This document shows positions 22,310-33,691 of a stretch of 64,000 nt of DNA, piece by piece; the first letter of the stretch is position 1, and each line of letters begins with the position of its first letter. A program made the translations under genes and the position numbers. The stretch covers positions 231,438,396 to 231,502,395 of the forward strand of contig NC_081406.1 of assembly GCF_030272615.1 (NCBI RefSeq). The letters are read 5' to 3'. Under the pieces are notes generated by a model. That model had not been told where the DNA came from, did no database searches, and was given only the letters and a program-made list of their open reading frames with translations. This stretch comes from Cryptomeria japonica (Eukaryota > Streptophyta > Pinopsida > Cupressales > Cupressaceae).

Positions 22310-22430
22310 CATCCACCTCATCACCCTTCATGGCTATTTTTGGGGATGTATCTTATGCCTCTTCTCAAATGCCAAAGAAACCAGTTTGGGAAAATACCAG
22401 AACCATTACAAAAGGGATGCATAAAAAACT
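22310..22430 (+). pseudogene. Unidentified reading frame, part before element H
   Basis: The frame reads MAIFGDVSYASSQMPKKPVW and then TRTITKGMHK up to the H insertion. It appears to continue at 37083 as LALVADDANKVHNPELRSNT if one base in the A-run before the insertion is discounted. I do not recognise the protein. It could be an accessory ORF of element A or a relic of a host gene. Confidence 0.4.
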
Positions 22431-23792
22431 TGTTGGAGATTGTTGGAAGTATGCTACAAATATGTGCTTCAGAGATATTTGAGAGATGTGTGTCATTGAT
22501 ATCAACATATTTCTTTATTTGTGACAATGATGCAGTGAAGTTCAGTGAGTTGGTTTGTTCAACGTAGTCAACATGAAGAAGATCAGAGTTTGTGGATTAA
22601 AGGGTTTTTAGAGGATTGTCTATAGATGATTGAGTGCAATTTTCATAGGTCTTCATGAATATTTGATTGAGTTATGGGTATCTATGTTGAGGCTAGTTTT
22701 TCAATTGTTTAGTTATGACATTGTGTTAGTATTTTGATTTGCATTGCTTTGCATTGTAATATATTGATCTGCGGATTTGGAGGAATGTTTGGAATGTTGA
22801 TGTGTATCCTCAATTCAAGTGGTTCATGGTTTGAAGCTCTGCAATTAATTTTTCAAGGTTGAAAGTCATTGCAGTTAGTGTTCTTGAGGTTCGATATGAT
22901 GATACTGGTGATTTGAGTAATTTGTGTTGGTGCACATGTTGTGCTGGTAATTCATGATACTTGTGGATGTTTCCGGATCGTGTTCCTTTTGGGTTGGTGG
23001 TCTGCATTGATTGTTGAGCACATATTTGATGTTTTTCTCTGGTGTGTTAGTGTTCTTCATGTTTTTGGCCAACCATATGCTTGTAGCATGTTGCAGATGA
23101 TCAAGGCGTAATTATTGGAGGTGTAACATGTTTGTGGTGAATGACTTGGGTTTGTGCTATGTCTTGTCCAACATTGCTTGGTTCGCATATGATATTGTAT
23201 TAAGTGTGGTTATATTTTTGTAATTAGGTGATGAGTGTTGAGCCGACCTTGTTGATTTCTCCAAGGTCAATGTCATGTATAAATAAACCTAATATCTTTG
23301 TAATTAAGTGTAGTTGTGGATGAGAGAAAGTGTGTATGTGTGCTGAATGTATATATCTATCAGAGGCAGATAATAAGTGTGAAGAAGAGAGTTGTTTTGT
23401 GCTTCAAAGGGACTAAACCAGGCATTTAGGATATGCTAATTCTTAGTTCAAGATTTTTGGATGTGATCCAACATTGTTTGTATAGGCAATGAGCCTTCTT
23501 CTTGTTGTTTTGAGTAGTGAGCTCTAGGAAATGTGTTTGAATGCATGTGCATTCCTCATTGTAATACTTCTAACAAAGTATACCTATTTTGTGGGTTCAT
23601 CTCCACCATGGTTTTTCTCTTGACCGGGTTTTCCACGTCAAAAATATTGGTGTTATGTGTGTTTATGATTTATGCTTTCATGGTTAATTATCAGATCCGA
23701 GAATAAGTTTAAGTTGCAAAATTTTTAGTGATAACTGATTCACCCCCCCCTCTCTCAATTATCTTCCCTATTGGTATCAAGCTATTTTTATC
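22431..23792 (+). repeat. Element H 5' LTR
   Basis: Starts TGTTGGAGATTG and matches 28332-28821 plus 36193-37077. Near its end are CTGATTCACCCCCCCCT and a first TTGGTATCAAGC, which lies inside the LTR because the 3' LTR has it too; the functional PBS is the second copy just outside. TATAAATAA lies at 23278-23286. Confidence 0.88.
23278..23286 (+). promoter_or_regulatory. TATA box-like site in H 5' LTR
   Basis: TATAAATAA after TGTCATG, repeated at the same place in the 3' LTR (36552-36560). Likely the U3/R promoter. Confidence 0.55.
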
Positions 23793-23794
23793 AA

Positions 23795-23810
23795 TTGGTA
23801 TTAGACTAGG
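23795..23810 (+). promoter_or_regulatory. Element H primer-binding site
   Basis: TTGGTATTAGACTAGG directly after the LTR, a diverged form of the initiator tRNA-Met site TGGTATCAGAGC. A decoy TTGGTATCAAGC sits 22 bp upstream inside the LTR. Confidence 0.7.
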
Positions 23811-23848
23811 TTCCTCTAGAGAAGCTTAATCACTTGAGGTGATCTAGG

Positions 23849-24880
23849 ATGACGACTTACAAGGATATTTTGAGATTTGATGGTACTAACTACTCTCTTT
23901 GGAATAATCACATGGAATGTCATCTGAGATGCATTCGTGAACCTTACTAGGATATTACAAAAGACAAGTATATTGTTCCTACAGGTGGACCTTTAACTCT
24001 GGATGAGATCAAAAGTGGTGAATCCAATATTAAGGCTAAGGAAGAATTGCTGAGTGCTCTGACTGACTCTGAGAAGAATTTTTTTGTGGAATTCCAGACT
24101 GCTCATGAGATCTAGAAGAAGTTGGAAAACTTGTATGAAGGATACAATTATGTGAAGTTCGCTAAGTTGCAGAGCCTAAAATGAAAATATGAAATGTTGA
24201 GGATGGACAAAGATTAGAACATCACTTCTTTCATGTAGAAGGTGAATGAACTTGTGTGCAAAATCTAATGTGCTAGTGCAAAGTTGGAAGAATCAGAGAT
24301 TGTTGCTAAAGTGCTTAGATATTTATCTGCATCCTACAAACATAAAGCTTCTGCTATTGAGGAGATCATGACTATGATAGATGTAACCAAAGACATATTG
24401 ATTGGTAAGATTTCAACCTTTGAATTGAGTGAGCTTGGTGATTCTCTTCCTAAGGAAGAATCTGCATTCAAAGCTACTATTTCTAGAAAGGATAAGCAAA
24501 GATATGATCCACGAGAAATTTATTCAAGGTGGCTGTCCAGATATGAGAAGGAGAGGGAGGAAATTGAAGAAGAAGAGTGAGAGCTTGAGGAGATTGAAGC
24601 ACTTATTGCCAAGAGATTACCCAAAGGAGTTGGTAAGTATGAAGGAAAATTGCCTCTTAAATGTTTTTCTTGCAATAAGATAGGTCATTTTGCCTTAAGG
24701 TGTTCGAAAAGAGTTCTTAGAAAACCTTACAAGCCTAAATTTCAGAAAAGATGTTATTATGTTGTTGATGAAGGTGTGTTAGATCATGAATCAGACAAAG
24801 GAAATATAAGTGATAATGAATGGATGTTTATTGTTATCAAGGAAGATGATCCAATGCCTACTGATTTGCTAGCTGCATAA
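23849..24880 (+). pseudogene. Element H gag
   Basis: From the ATG at 23849 the frame reads MTTYKDILRFDGTNYSLWNN, the typical start of copia gag, with the downstream FFVEFQTAHEIWKKL-like helix. An intact zinc knuckle CFSCNKIGHFALRC lies at about 24657-24698. Stops interrupt it near 23950, 24115, 24185 and 24268, and a frameshift lies near 24580. It would form the virus-like particle and bind element RNA. Confidence 0.85.
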
Positions 24881-24882
24881 AT

Positions 24883-25140
24883 GTGGAAAGAGCTTTGGAT
24901 GCACAAGTTGCAGAGAGAGATGAATGGGTGATTCACAATGGATTCTCTCATCATATGACAAGTGATAAGAGTAAGTTTATGAATTTTGAAAAGTATGAAG
25001 GTGGAGTTGTGAAGTTTGGTGATGATAAAGCTGGTATAATCCATGGTAGAGGATCCATTTCTCTTGATGGTAAGCACAATACTGATGATGTCTTGTATGT
25101 AGAAGGCATAAAGCATAATATTTTGAGTGTTGGGCTTTGA
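24883..25140 (+). pseudogene. Element H protease with mutated active site
   Basis: The frame reads ERDEWVIHNGFSHHMTSDKS and then VLYVEGIKHNILSVG, the copia aspartic protease with its start of the linker to integrase. The active site, normally WVIDSGCSHHMT, reads WVIHNGFSHHMT: the catalytic Asp is His and the Ser is Asn. The domain was therefore inactive even though this stretch has no stop. Confidence 0.85.
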
Positions 25141-26160
25141 CAATGGATATGATCTTCAATTCAAGAATGAAAAGTGTAGAATCTTGGTTAGCTCTGGAAT
25201 TAAGATTGCATCAGGTATAAAGAGTAAAGGTAATGTTTTTCATTTGAATAGTGTCGAATAAAGATTTTTAATTGCTCAAATTGATGAAAGTTGGTTGTGG
25301 CATAGAAGAATGTGTCATGTGAATTTTATAACATTGTTAAGATAAGTTCTACTTAGGCTGTGAGAGATCTTCCCAAGTTGGTGAAACTTGCTAACCCTAT
25401 GTGCAAGGAATGTTAGTTGGGGAAACAAACCAGAGTAACTTTCAAGAGTAAAAAGTATTTTTCAAATGGATTATTAGATCTTGTGCATACTGATTTGTGT
25501 GGACCTTCTAGAGTTAGAAGCTTGCAAGGAGACAAATATTTCATGTTATTGATTGATGACTATTCTAGGATGATGTGGGTTACTTTCTTAAGGGAGAAGT
25601 CTGAAGCTCTAGATAAATTCAATAATTTCAAAGCTATGGTTGAGACTGAGATAATTTTGAAGCTAAAGTGTCTAAGATCCAACAAAGGTGGTGAATTCAG
25701 TTCCAGTGAGTTCAATGCATTTTGTGTGGAACATGGGATAAGAAGATAGTTGTCTGCTCTGAGAACCCCAAAAGAATGGAGTTGTGGAAAGGAAGAACAT
25801 AACCATTCAAGAAACTGCTAGGACAATGATCATGGAAGGAAATTTTCCACAGGTTTATTAGAGAGAAGTTCTGAGTACTGTTGTTTACACTCTTAATCAG
25901 GTGCATATCAAAAGTGATATCAGTAAGACTCTTTATGAATTATGGTTTGGTCATGCTCCTATTGTTAAATATTTTAAATTTTTTGGAAGTAAATGCTATA
26001 TCAAGAAGGATGAAGATCTAGGGAAGTTTGATGCTAGATGTGATGAAGAAATATTTCTTGGTTATTCTACTAAAAGAAAGGCCTACCAGTGTTATAATAA
26101 GAGACTGAGGAAGATAGTTGAGAGTGATAATGTCAGGGTTGATGAAAGCAATGAGAGATA
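25141..26160 (+). pseudogene. Element H integrase
   Basis: The pre-integrase zinc region WLWHRRMCHVNF with C..C near 25405 is followed by the core: VHTDLCGPSR (first Asp present), then CLRSNKGGEF, where the usual Asp of RSDNGGEF is Asn. A frameshift follows near 25750, and the third acidic region GVVERKN is readable in the shifted frame. The C-terminal FGSKCYIKKDEDLGKFDAR...FLGYST segment is the usual copia end. The G-to-A type change at the second Asp alone would inactivate it. Confidence 0.85.
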
Positions 26161-26449
26161 GTAAAGATCTTGCAGATATGATTTAGATGATCAGAGTGAT
26201 AGTGCAAGCAAAGGGAAGCAACCTCAGACCTAGAGTCAAGTTCAAATCGTTCCAGTGAATCCAGTGCCTCAAGGAGAAGGAACTAGTGGAAGTGTTAAAG
26301 AAAGAACACAAGAGTCTAAAATTCAAGAAAACCCCAAGACTCCCAGGTATGTAAGATTGAATCATTTTGAAAATCAGATTATAGAAGATAGAAATAAAGG
26401 TGTTCAGATAAGAAGAAGAATTGTAGAAGATCAAGTTGAGTATTGTTTG

Positions 26450-27330
26450 ATTTAAAAGATTGAAACTAAAGATGTGAATGAAGCATGTAAAGATGAACAT
26501 TGGGTAAGAGCAATGAAAGAAGAATTGTTGTAGATAGAAAAGAATAATACATGGATTCTTGTTCCCAGACCTAAGAACAAAAATGTAATTGGAACCAAAT
26601 GGGTCTTCTAGAACAAATTAAATGAGCAAGGTGAAGTTGTTAGGAATAAAGCAAGACTTGTTTGTAAAGGATATTCTCAAATGGAAGGAATTGATTTTGA
26701 AGAAACTTTTTCTTTGGTGGCAATAATTGAAGCTGTAAGATTGTTTCTTGCTTATGCTGCTTACAAGAATTTTAAATTCTATCGGATGAATGTCAAGTCA
26801 GCATTCTCAAATGGTGAATTGGAAGAAGAAGTGTACACAGAGCAATCAGATGGATTTCAATTGACTGATCAAGGAGATATGGTTTAATGGTTGAAGAAAG
26901 CATTGTATGGACTGAAGCAAGCACCAAGAGCATGGCATACCATATTGGATAAGTATCTACTGAAGCTAGGATTAATTAAAAGTATTGTTGATAGTATTTT
27001 ATAATTCAAGATTGATCATGATAACATTATGTTTGTTGAAGGTTTTGTTGATGATATTATCTTTGGAGGAAATGATAGTTTGTGCAAAGAATTTTCTAAT
27101 GAAATGCAAAATGAATTTGAAATGTCTATGATTGGTGAGATGAAATTATTTTTTGGATTTCAAATCACACAGTCAAAAAAAGTTATCTTTATATCACAAT
27201 CTAAGTATGTAAAAGAATTGTTGAAGTTTGGTTTGGAAGATACAAAGCTAGTTGGAACTCCTATCGTGACTGGATGTAAGTTGACTAAAGATGATGATTC
27301 CCCTAAAGCAAATTAGACTAGATAAAGATC
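26450..27330 (+). pseudogene. Element H reverse transcriptase
   Basis: Motifs in order are [69 protein letters not shown] and FVDDIIFGGND. They follow the Ty1/copia RT layout. Motif A normally reads MDVKSAF, and here the catalytic Asp is Asn. Motif C FVDD is intact. Stops at about 26454, 26531, 26609, 26885 and 27001 break the frame. Confidence 0.87.
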
Positions 27331-27331
27331 T

Positions 27332-27999
27332 ATGATTGGTGGATTACTTTATTTAACTCAAACCAAACTTGATATCATGAATGTCGTTTGTCTTGTTGCT
27401 AGATTTCAAGCTAATCCTAAGGAATCTCATGTTGTAGATGTCAAAAGAATTTTTAGATATTTGAAAAGAAATTTGTTGCTAGATTTCAAGCTAATCCTAA
27501 GGAATATCTTGATTTTACTTTGAGTGCCTTTACGGATGCTGATTGGGTAGGAGATGTGGATGATAGAAAGAGTACTAGTGGTGGTGCATTTTTCTTAGGA
27601 AAAATGTTGGTTTCACGGTTGAGCAAAAACAAGAATTCTATTCCTCTATCTACTGTAGAGGTAGAGTATATTGCTACTACTAACAATTGTACTCAGGTGG
27701 TATGGATGAAGAAGATGTTGAAAGATATCATAGTAGTGTATGATGAGCCTATTGCTATTTGCTGTGATAATTCAAGTGCAGTTAACATTTCTAAGAATCC
27801 GGTGTTGTATTTAAAGACTAAACATATATCAATCAAGTTTCACTTTTTGAGAGATAAGGTAAATGAGAAGGAAGTCAGATTGGAGTATGTGCCCACAAAA
27901 AAACAAATTGCAGACATTTTCATGAAGCCTTTATCTAATGATACTTCTGAGTATCTCAGAGGGAAGTTAGGGGTGATTTCCCCTCCTAATCAGAAATAA
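27332..27999 (+). pseudogene. Element H RNase H
   Basis: IGGLLYLTQTKLDIMNVV leads to a frameshifted stretch with an internal 33-bp duplication (27393-27425 repeated at 27473-27505). The RNase H proper follows: FTDADWVGDVDDRKSTSGG, STVEVEYIATTN, CDNSSAVNISKNPV and KTKHISIKFHFLRD. It ends at the TAA at 27997. The copia RNase H motifs DADW, E, DN and H are present. Uninterrupted from about 27520 to the end. Confidence 0.87.
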
Positions 28000-28318
28000 G
28001 ATGCATTGGTATGCATCAATCTGGTGCATTTCATAGTCACATCTTGTGATCCAAATTGATTAGTGGAGGCTGCTACTTAGGGGGAGTAGTCAGTGAGTGA
28101 GTTTTATGAGTAAGTTTTATGGTTTAATTTCAAATATGTGCCTTTTCCAGTGATGTCAAAGGGGGAGAGATTCATGTGCAAAACCGTTTTGGGAGAGAGT
28201 CGTGTGAAAAAATATGAAGTGATTTGAAAAGAGATGAAGAGTAGTATGCAAGGTCTAAGAGAGAGTTGTTGATTTCTTTGACATTGATTTTTTTTACATC
28301 ATATGTTGCCATCAATGC
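28000..28318. other. H 3' untranslated region with doubled PPT motif
   Basis: No coding frame. A first GATGTCAAAGGGGGAGAG lies at about 28152-28169, around 170 bp before the true PPT, as in element F. Confidence 0.5.
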
Positions 28319-28331
28319 CAAAGGGGGAGAT
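28319..28331 (+). promoter_or_regulatory. Element H polypurine tract
   Basis: CAAAGGGGGAGAT directly before the 3' LTR start TGCTGCACATTG, in the context ATCAATGC shared with F. Confidence 0.85.
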
Positions 28332-28821
28332 TGCTGCACATTGTTGGAAGTATGCTACAAATATGTTCTTGAGAGATATTTGAAAGATGTGTTGTCATTG
28401 ATGTCAACATATTTCTTTGTCTGTGAAAGTGATGCAGTGAAGTTCAATGAGTTGGTTTGTTCAACATAGTCAGCATGGTGTAGAATATAAGAGTATGGAT
28501 TAAAGGGTTTTTAAAGGATTTTCTATAGTTGATTCAATGTACCTTTTTAGAGATCCGCATGAAGATTTGATTGAGTTATAAGTATTTGTGTTGAGGCTAG
28601 TTTTTTAGTTGTTCAGTGAAGCAGAGTGTCAGTATTTTGATCTGCATTGCTCCACATTGTAATATCTTGATTTGTGGATTTGGATAAATGTTTGGGACGT
28701 TGATGTGTATCATCAATTCAAGTGGTTCATGGTTTGAAGCTTTACAAGTGATTTTTCAAGGTTTACAATCATTGTAGTTAGTGTTCTTGAGGTTCGATAT
28801 GATGATACTAGTGATTCTAGT
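28332..28821 (+). repeat. Element H 3' LTR, first part
   Basis: 490 bp matching 22431 onward. It stops at GATTCTAGT (28821), where element E is inserted, and continues at 36193 with AATTTGTGTTGG. The uninterrupted 5' LTR reads GATTTGAGTAATTTGTG there. Confidence 0.88.
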
Positions 28822-29885
28822 TGTCGTTCCTGCGAAGTGTGAACCTGCAACTGCAACACAAAATACTCAATAGATCATTACAAGCATGGTTAATGAATTT
28901 AAAGAAAATACGAAAGATAAACCATGGCAAAGTGATCTGTCACCTCCTAATAAATGCGAGTATGAATTTGCTCTTAGATCTAGTTAGGCAATTCCGGTGA
29001 CTTGACTACACCTAGATGGAGGATTTAAGATGATAATGATGATGCATTTAAGCTAGCAATGATAATTATTAAGCTACATGATTCCATGATTATGCTAGAA
29101 AATATACTAAAATGATGCAATTAAGCTATAATAACAATGCTCAAGTGATAAACTAAGAGCTATTATGCCTATAGTAACAATGCCTAAGATGCAAATGAGA
29201 TGGGATGCTTTGTGCTCAAACAAGGGGGATATTTATAGGATTTCCAAGGCTAGGGGTGAGGTGACATGAATCAACAGTCAAGATTGAATCTAAAGATATC
29301 AAAAGTGAAATTGGAGGTGGTTGAAGAAGAGGTTGGATGAAAGGGGACAATTGGAGGTTGGTAGAAGAAGAGGTTGGTTAAAAGGGAACACTTGGTGACA
29401 AGTGTCAAGAAGCTTTTCTCATGAGAGGGAAAAGTGTCCAAGGAAAGGGGACATGGTGGTTAGAATGTGCAAGCTAAAACAGGGTTAATTAAACCCGGGG
29501 TTAGATGGAATGGGTTAAGTTTATGAGTGGTTAGGTTAGGTGGTTAGAAGTTAGGAGAATTTGAATTTAAAAATTCAAATAAAGACTAATTAATTTTCAA
29601 CAACTCATGAATTGATTTGTTTTAATTAATTATGGGATTTAGAAGAAATGAATTTGATGGGGGGAATTAATTAATTTGAATTAATTAATTAAAGGGGATT
29701 ATTGAAATGAACTTATTAAATAAATCCTTAGATTTATTAATAAGTAGATGAGTGAGAGAATTTAATCAAATTGGGAAGGAGGATTAATTAAATAGGGAAG
29801 GATGATTAATTAAATAGGGAAGAAGGATTAATTAAATAATTGCTTATTCAATTAATTATCTTCAGACCATTTTTAGGTGTATACA
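28822..29885 (-). repeat. Element E 3' LTR
   Basis: 1064-bp LTR, TGTATACACC...ACGACA in its own orientation (plus strand TGTCGTTCC...GGTGTATACA). Compared with the other LTR it has extra copies of a ~21-bp unit (GGGAAGGATGATTAATTAAAT) at about 29773-29845. A minus-strand TATAAATA lies at 29230-29237. Confidence 0.92.
29773..29845. repeat. ~21-bp repeat expanded only in E 3' LTR
   Basis: Three units of GGGAAGGATGATTAATTAAAT-like sequence. The other LTR has a single unit near 36120. Because LTRs are identical at insertion, the difference arose afterwards. Confidence 0.75.
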
Positions 29886-29899
29886 TTTTGCCCCTCTTT
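29886..29899 (-). promoter_or_regulatory. Element E polypurine tract
   Basis: AAAGAGGGGCAAAA on the minus strand directly before the LTR start TGTATACACC. The identical tract occurs in D (61756-61769). Confidence 0.88.
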
Positions 29900-30208
29900 G
29901 AAGCGAGGTGTGATGACACGTTGATTCAAAGAATAATTTCATTTTGATGATGATATTGATTTAATAGGATGCCCCAGACATTGATTGATGAATTGCGTTA
30001 TGATGATGCCCCCTCGGGAGATCAATTGAGATAATTGTTTTGTTGGAGTGTTTTGGATGATTGCGAAATTGATGTCTCGATGAGAAAAGATTTGATTCTG
30101 CAACAATGATTTATGAAAGTGCGAGTTCTTTGATCACTATGAATGATTCTTGATGATTGAGAGAGTTTGATAAATTTTGATAAGTTCGATTAGTGTGATA
30201 AGATATAG

Positions 30209-30350
30209 ATTTAGTTTGGTTTCAGGAAAGATACCTCCTGTATAAGACAAAGATGAACAGAAGTGTTTGGTTTCAGAAACAATATATCCTGTATAAGACT
30301 TGATCAGAAGTGTTTGGTTTTTGGAAAGATACATCCTGTATAAGACATGA
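30209..30350. repeat. ~50-bp tandem repeat, three units
   Basis: Units contain GTTTGGTTTCAGGAAAGATA followed by TCCTGTATAAGAC, with GTTTGG at about 30214, 30265 and 30312, so the period is roughly 47-51 bp. Confidence 0.8.
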
Positions 30351-30754
30351 TAAAATAGATCAGATTTGATCGATTGATAGAATGGATAAGGTTGATTGGA
30401 TAAAGAATTGACGTTTTGTTGATATTAGGTTGTAGGATGATTTAGATATGCTGATGTTGGTGCATTTGAGGGGGCTAGCAGAAGATTTGCACTGGGTTGA
30501 CAATATCTAGAGAGAAATGAGTCATCATTCTAATTGTGTATACACTTATGATAATACATTGATGATTCCTACGATAGATTTGACCTTGGATAAGAGGAGT
30601 TTTTTGGATCCCATGCAAGAATGAAATGCAAGCTAAATGCCAATGTGAATGCTAATGAAATGCAAAGCTATGATCGGACCAATCACTGGGTTATTTCTTT
30701 TTGTCATCATTGAGCTTTTGAAATGTGGGAAGTGAGTGCAAACATCAATGGTAT

Positions 30755-30870
30755 AATTAAACCATGATGAACTGAGCACTACTTTCCTTGATTTCGATAT
30801 TGCAAGTTAGCACAAGCATCGAGGTATAATTAAACCAAGATGACCTGAGTGTTGCTTACATAAAACAGGC
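30755..30870 (-). repeat. Paired repeat shared with element D (E copy)
   Basis: On the minus strand, GTAAGCAACACTCAGGTCAT is followed by a second, diverged unit with GTGCTCAGTTCATCATGG. Each has a short self-complementary block around GGTTTAATTATACC. Element D has the equivalent tandem pair at 57646-57776. Conservation between two diverged elements in the same untranslated place suggests constraint. Confidence 0.6.
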
Positions 30871-31616
30871 AATATTAACCATTGGTATATGCAAATCGGA
30901 AATGTCTTCGATGATACTTCGATGATCATGTCTTGAGACAAATTTGCACCTACTAATGATTAATTTACAGACAACAAACAAGAAAAATATCATGTTCCTT
31001 CCTTGTTCCTCTAGTCAAAGACATCCTGGAGGTACTCAAAAATCATGATAGCGAAAATCAAGATAATAAAGTTGAATCAAAGTGCTGAAAGTAGTATCCA
31101 AAAGATATCACCCATTAAAAAATGTGCGATGTTCTTAGACTGACGTGTGATAGCTTGATAGTTAACAATGTGATCTCATGGTCAACATTGGATGTGTCTT
31201 AGTGTTTTCGCTTGATAAGTGTTGTCTAACTATTGTTTTACTTGTTTGATTAAGCTCAAAATGATCAAGAATTTTGCCCCCAGCTAGGTGTAGGATTTTG
31301 CCCCAAGCCAAGAAACAAAGTTGTTATGATATACCCAGTGATCCAAACCATGGTGAGAGAGCAGCTGCGATGCCTGCGTATGTACATAAGCTTTATGATG
31401 GATATGGATAGCGCCAATTGAGGATGAATGCAAATAGAAAAATGCATGAACTAATAGATGGAAGAGCTAGCTGACAGATAGTTCCTGTTTGCCAGGTTTT
31501 CACCATCTGTTTTTATTGCACTTTTTCTCATATTTGATTTTTTTTGTTTTTGCTTTTTGCTTATTTTATTTTATTTTATTTTTGTTCAGTTTTTGGATTT
31601 TCTTTGATTTTTCAGA

Positions 31617-32946
31617 CATAAAACTTCTTCAGATGCATGCTATTAATTGGTTCCTTGAGCTAATCCTCGTCTTGTGTTGATAGTTGATATGCTCCCGACC
31701 CAAATAATACTATGACCACAAATGGTCCTAACCAGTTTGGTTCAAACTTTCCTTTCTTTTCTCGATCTGCCTGGTTGCGTGGATTTTCCTTTAGTACTAG
31801 TTATCCAACTTGAAATGTTCTTGGTTTGACTTTGTGATTGTAACTCCAACACATTCTTTGCTGATATACCTTTAAATGATCAAAGACATTTTGTCTTTGT
31901 TCATGGATCAATTCTAGTTCTTGTAGTCTAGATACTCAATGTTCTTCATCTGGGATAAGACCTTTTAATGATACTCGTAGAGAAGGTATCTCTACTTCAA
32001 TTGGTAGTATTGCTTTTGATCCATAAACATGAGAGAAAGGTGTGGCACCTATTGGTGTGCGGATACTAGTATGGTAGGCCCATAGAGCAGGGTTCAATTG
32101 AACATGCCAATCTTTGCCAACATCATTCATTGTCTTTTTCAGGATTTTCAGAATAGTTTTGGTTGATGCCTTTGCTTGTCCATTTCCTTGTGGATAGTAG
32201 GGTGTGGAAAATCTGTGTTGGATCTCCAATTTCTCACATAGCTCTTGTACGTCTTGATTCTTGAATGGTCGCCCATTATCAGTGATAATGGTCATGGGTA
32301 TTCCATAGCGATAGATGATGTAATTCAAGATAAATGCAGCAATTTGTTTTCTTGTGATATTGATGAGAGGTACTACCTCAATCCACTTTGTGAAATATTC
32401 TGTAGCTACAAAGATGAATTTGTGACCATTGGATGAAGAAGAATTTATATTTCCTAATAGATCAAGACCCCATTGGTAGAAAGGACAAGATGTTGCTAAA
32501 GCCTGAAGTTCTTGTGCTGGTGCATGAATCAAGTTTCCATGGATCTGACATTGTTTGCATGTTCTAGCTATCTGAAAAGAATCGCATTCCATAGTCAGCC
32601 AATAATAGCCCAAGTGTATGAGTTTTTTTGAAAGGGTAAGACCCCTTGAATGAGTGCCACAAATACTGTTATGGACTTCATGTAAGGTCTTCTCAGATTC
32701 TTCTTGTTCGAGACATCTTAAAAGAGTACCGTCTAGACCTCGTTTAAATAGGGTATCTGCAATGAGAGTATAATGGGAGGATTGATGAATAAAGTTTCTC
32801 TGTTGGATTTTTGATAGGTCAGGAGGTAGGGTGTTATCTTTCAGGTATGTGTAAGTTTGGCCATAGCAAGAGGAATCATTCCCAACAAGGTGACAGATAG
32901 TTTGGGAATCAAGACAATTATAACTAGGGTAAAACAACTTTTCCAC
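31617..32946 (-). pseudogene. Element E integrase
   Basis: A 336-codon open stretch (32946-31936) followed, after one stop, by the C-terminal tail to about 31617. Zinc end: HNSICGTHSRG...ARTCKQCQIHGN. Core: QWGLDLLGN (first Asp), TIITDNGRPF (second Asp) and NGQAKASTK, where the catalytic Glu seen in D (GQAEASNK) is Lys. Tail: RMCWSYNHKVKPRTFQVG and GPFVVIVLFGSGAYQLS, ending HLKKFYV. A single G-to-A type change therefore disabled an otherwise well preserved integrase. Confidence 0.9.
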
Positions 32947-32999
32947 GAGGAATTCGTAACGCTCTTAATTTTCCTATGTCTGAAGTAGAGAAGCAAGTA

Positions 33000-33690
33000 T
33001 TGTCATGGCATCTGCTGCTTTGTTGTCATTCCTTGGAATTTGCTGAAAAAGTTATTTCTACAAAATATTTCTTGATATCATCAACCATCTTCTTATAAGG
33101 CATTAGCTTTTCATCCTTTGTTTGATAATCATCATTGATTTGATTGATGACAAGCTGAGAGTCTCCAAAGACTTGAAGCTATGTAATGTTCCATTCTATA
33201 GCCATTTTGAGTCCTGTGACCAAAGCTTCATACTCTAATATATTGTTGGTACATAGAAAGCTTAATTTGTATGCTTTTGGAATTGTATGACCTTGTGGTG
33301 TGATAAATAGAATACCTGCTCTTGATCCATATTGTGTATATGAACCATCAAAGTATAATTGCCATGTTTTTGTTGTGACCATTAGGATATCAGCATCGGG
33401 AAACTCCATCTGTAAAGGATGATCATCTTGAAGTGGTGCTTTTGCTAGTTGGTCTGCAATAACTTGTCCTTTTATAGCTTTTCTGTCAACATACTCAATA
33501 TCAAACTCGCTCAAGATCATGATCCATTTTGCTAATTGTCTTGTTAATGTTGCCTTGCCAAGTAAATATTTTAGAGGATCGAGTTTAGCTATTAACTTGA
33601 TGGAGTGAGATAGGAGGTAGTGTCGTAATTTTTGAGAAGCAAAAACTACTGCCAAGCATGCTTTTTTTGTTGGTGAATAGTTGATCTCGT
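33000..33690 (-). pseudogene. Element E RNase H end and second (archaeal-type) RNase H
   Basis: Translation from 33655 reads VVFASQKLRHYLLSHSIKL, the end of the Ty3-type RNase H and its connection domain. From about 33370 the second RNase H follows: QLYFDGSYTQYGSRAGILF, NNILEYEALVTGL, FGDSQLVINQI. The D, E and D residues are kept. A stop lies at 33179-33181, and frameshifts follow toward integrase. The order RT-RH-aRH-integrase is the usual Tat order. Confidence 0.88.
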
Positions 33691-33691
33691 A

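Larger units (their letters stand above)
29900..31616 (-). other. Untranslated region between E integrase and PPT
   Basis: No gene is supported. It holds a ~50-bp tandem repeat (30209-30350) and a pair of repeated CTCAGGTCATCTTG-type motifs (30755-30870, minus strand) that are also found downstream of integrase in D. The antisense gene that D has in this position is absent. Confidence 0.6.

Noticed and set aside
23700-23793. TTGGTATCAAGC at about 23770 as the H PBS
   Set aside because: The same sequence precedes the right edge of the H 3' LTR (about 37055), so it belongs to the LTR. The next TTGGTATTAGAC is the PBS.
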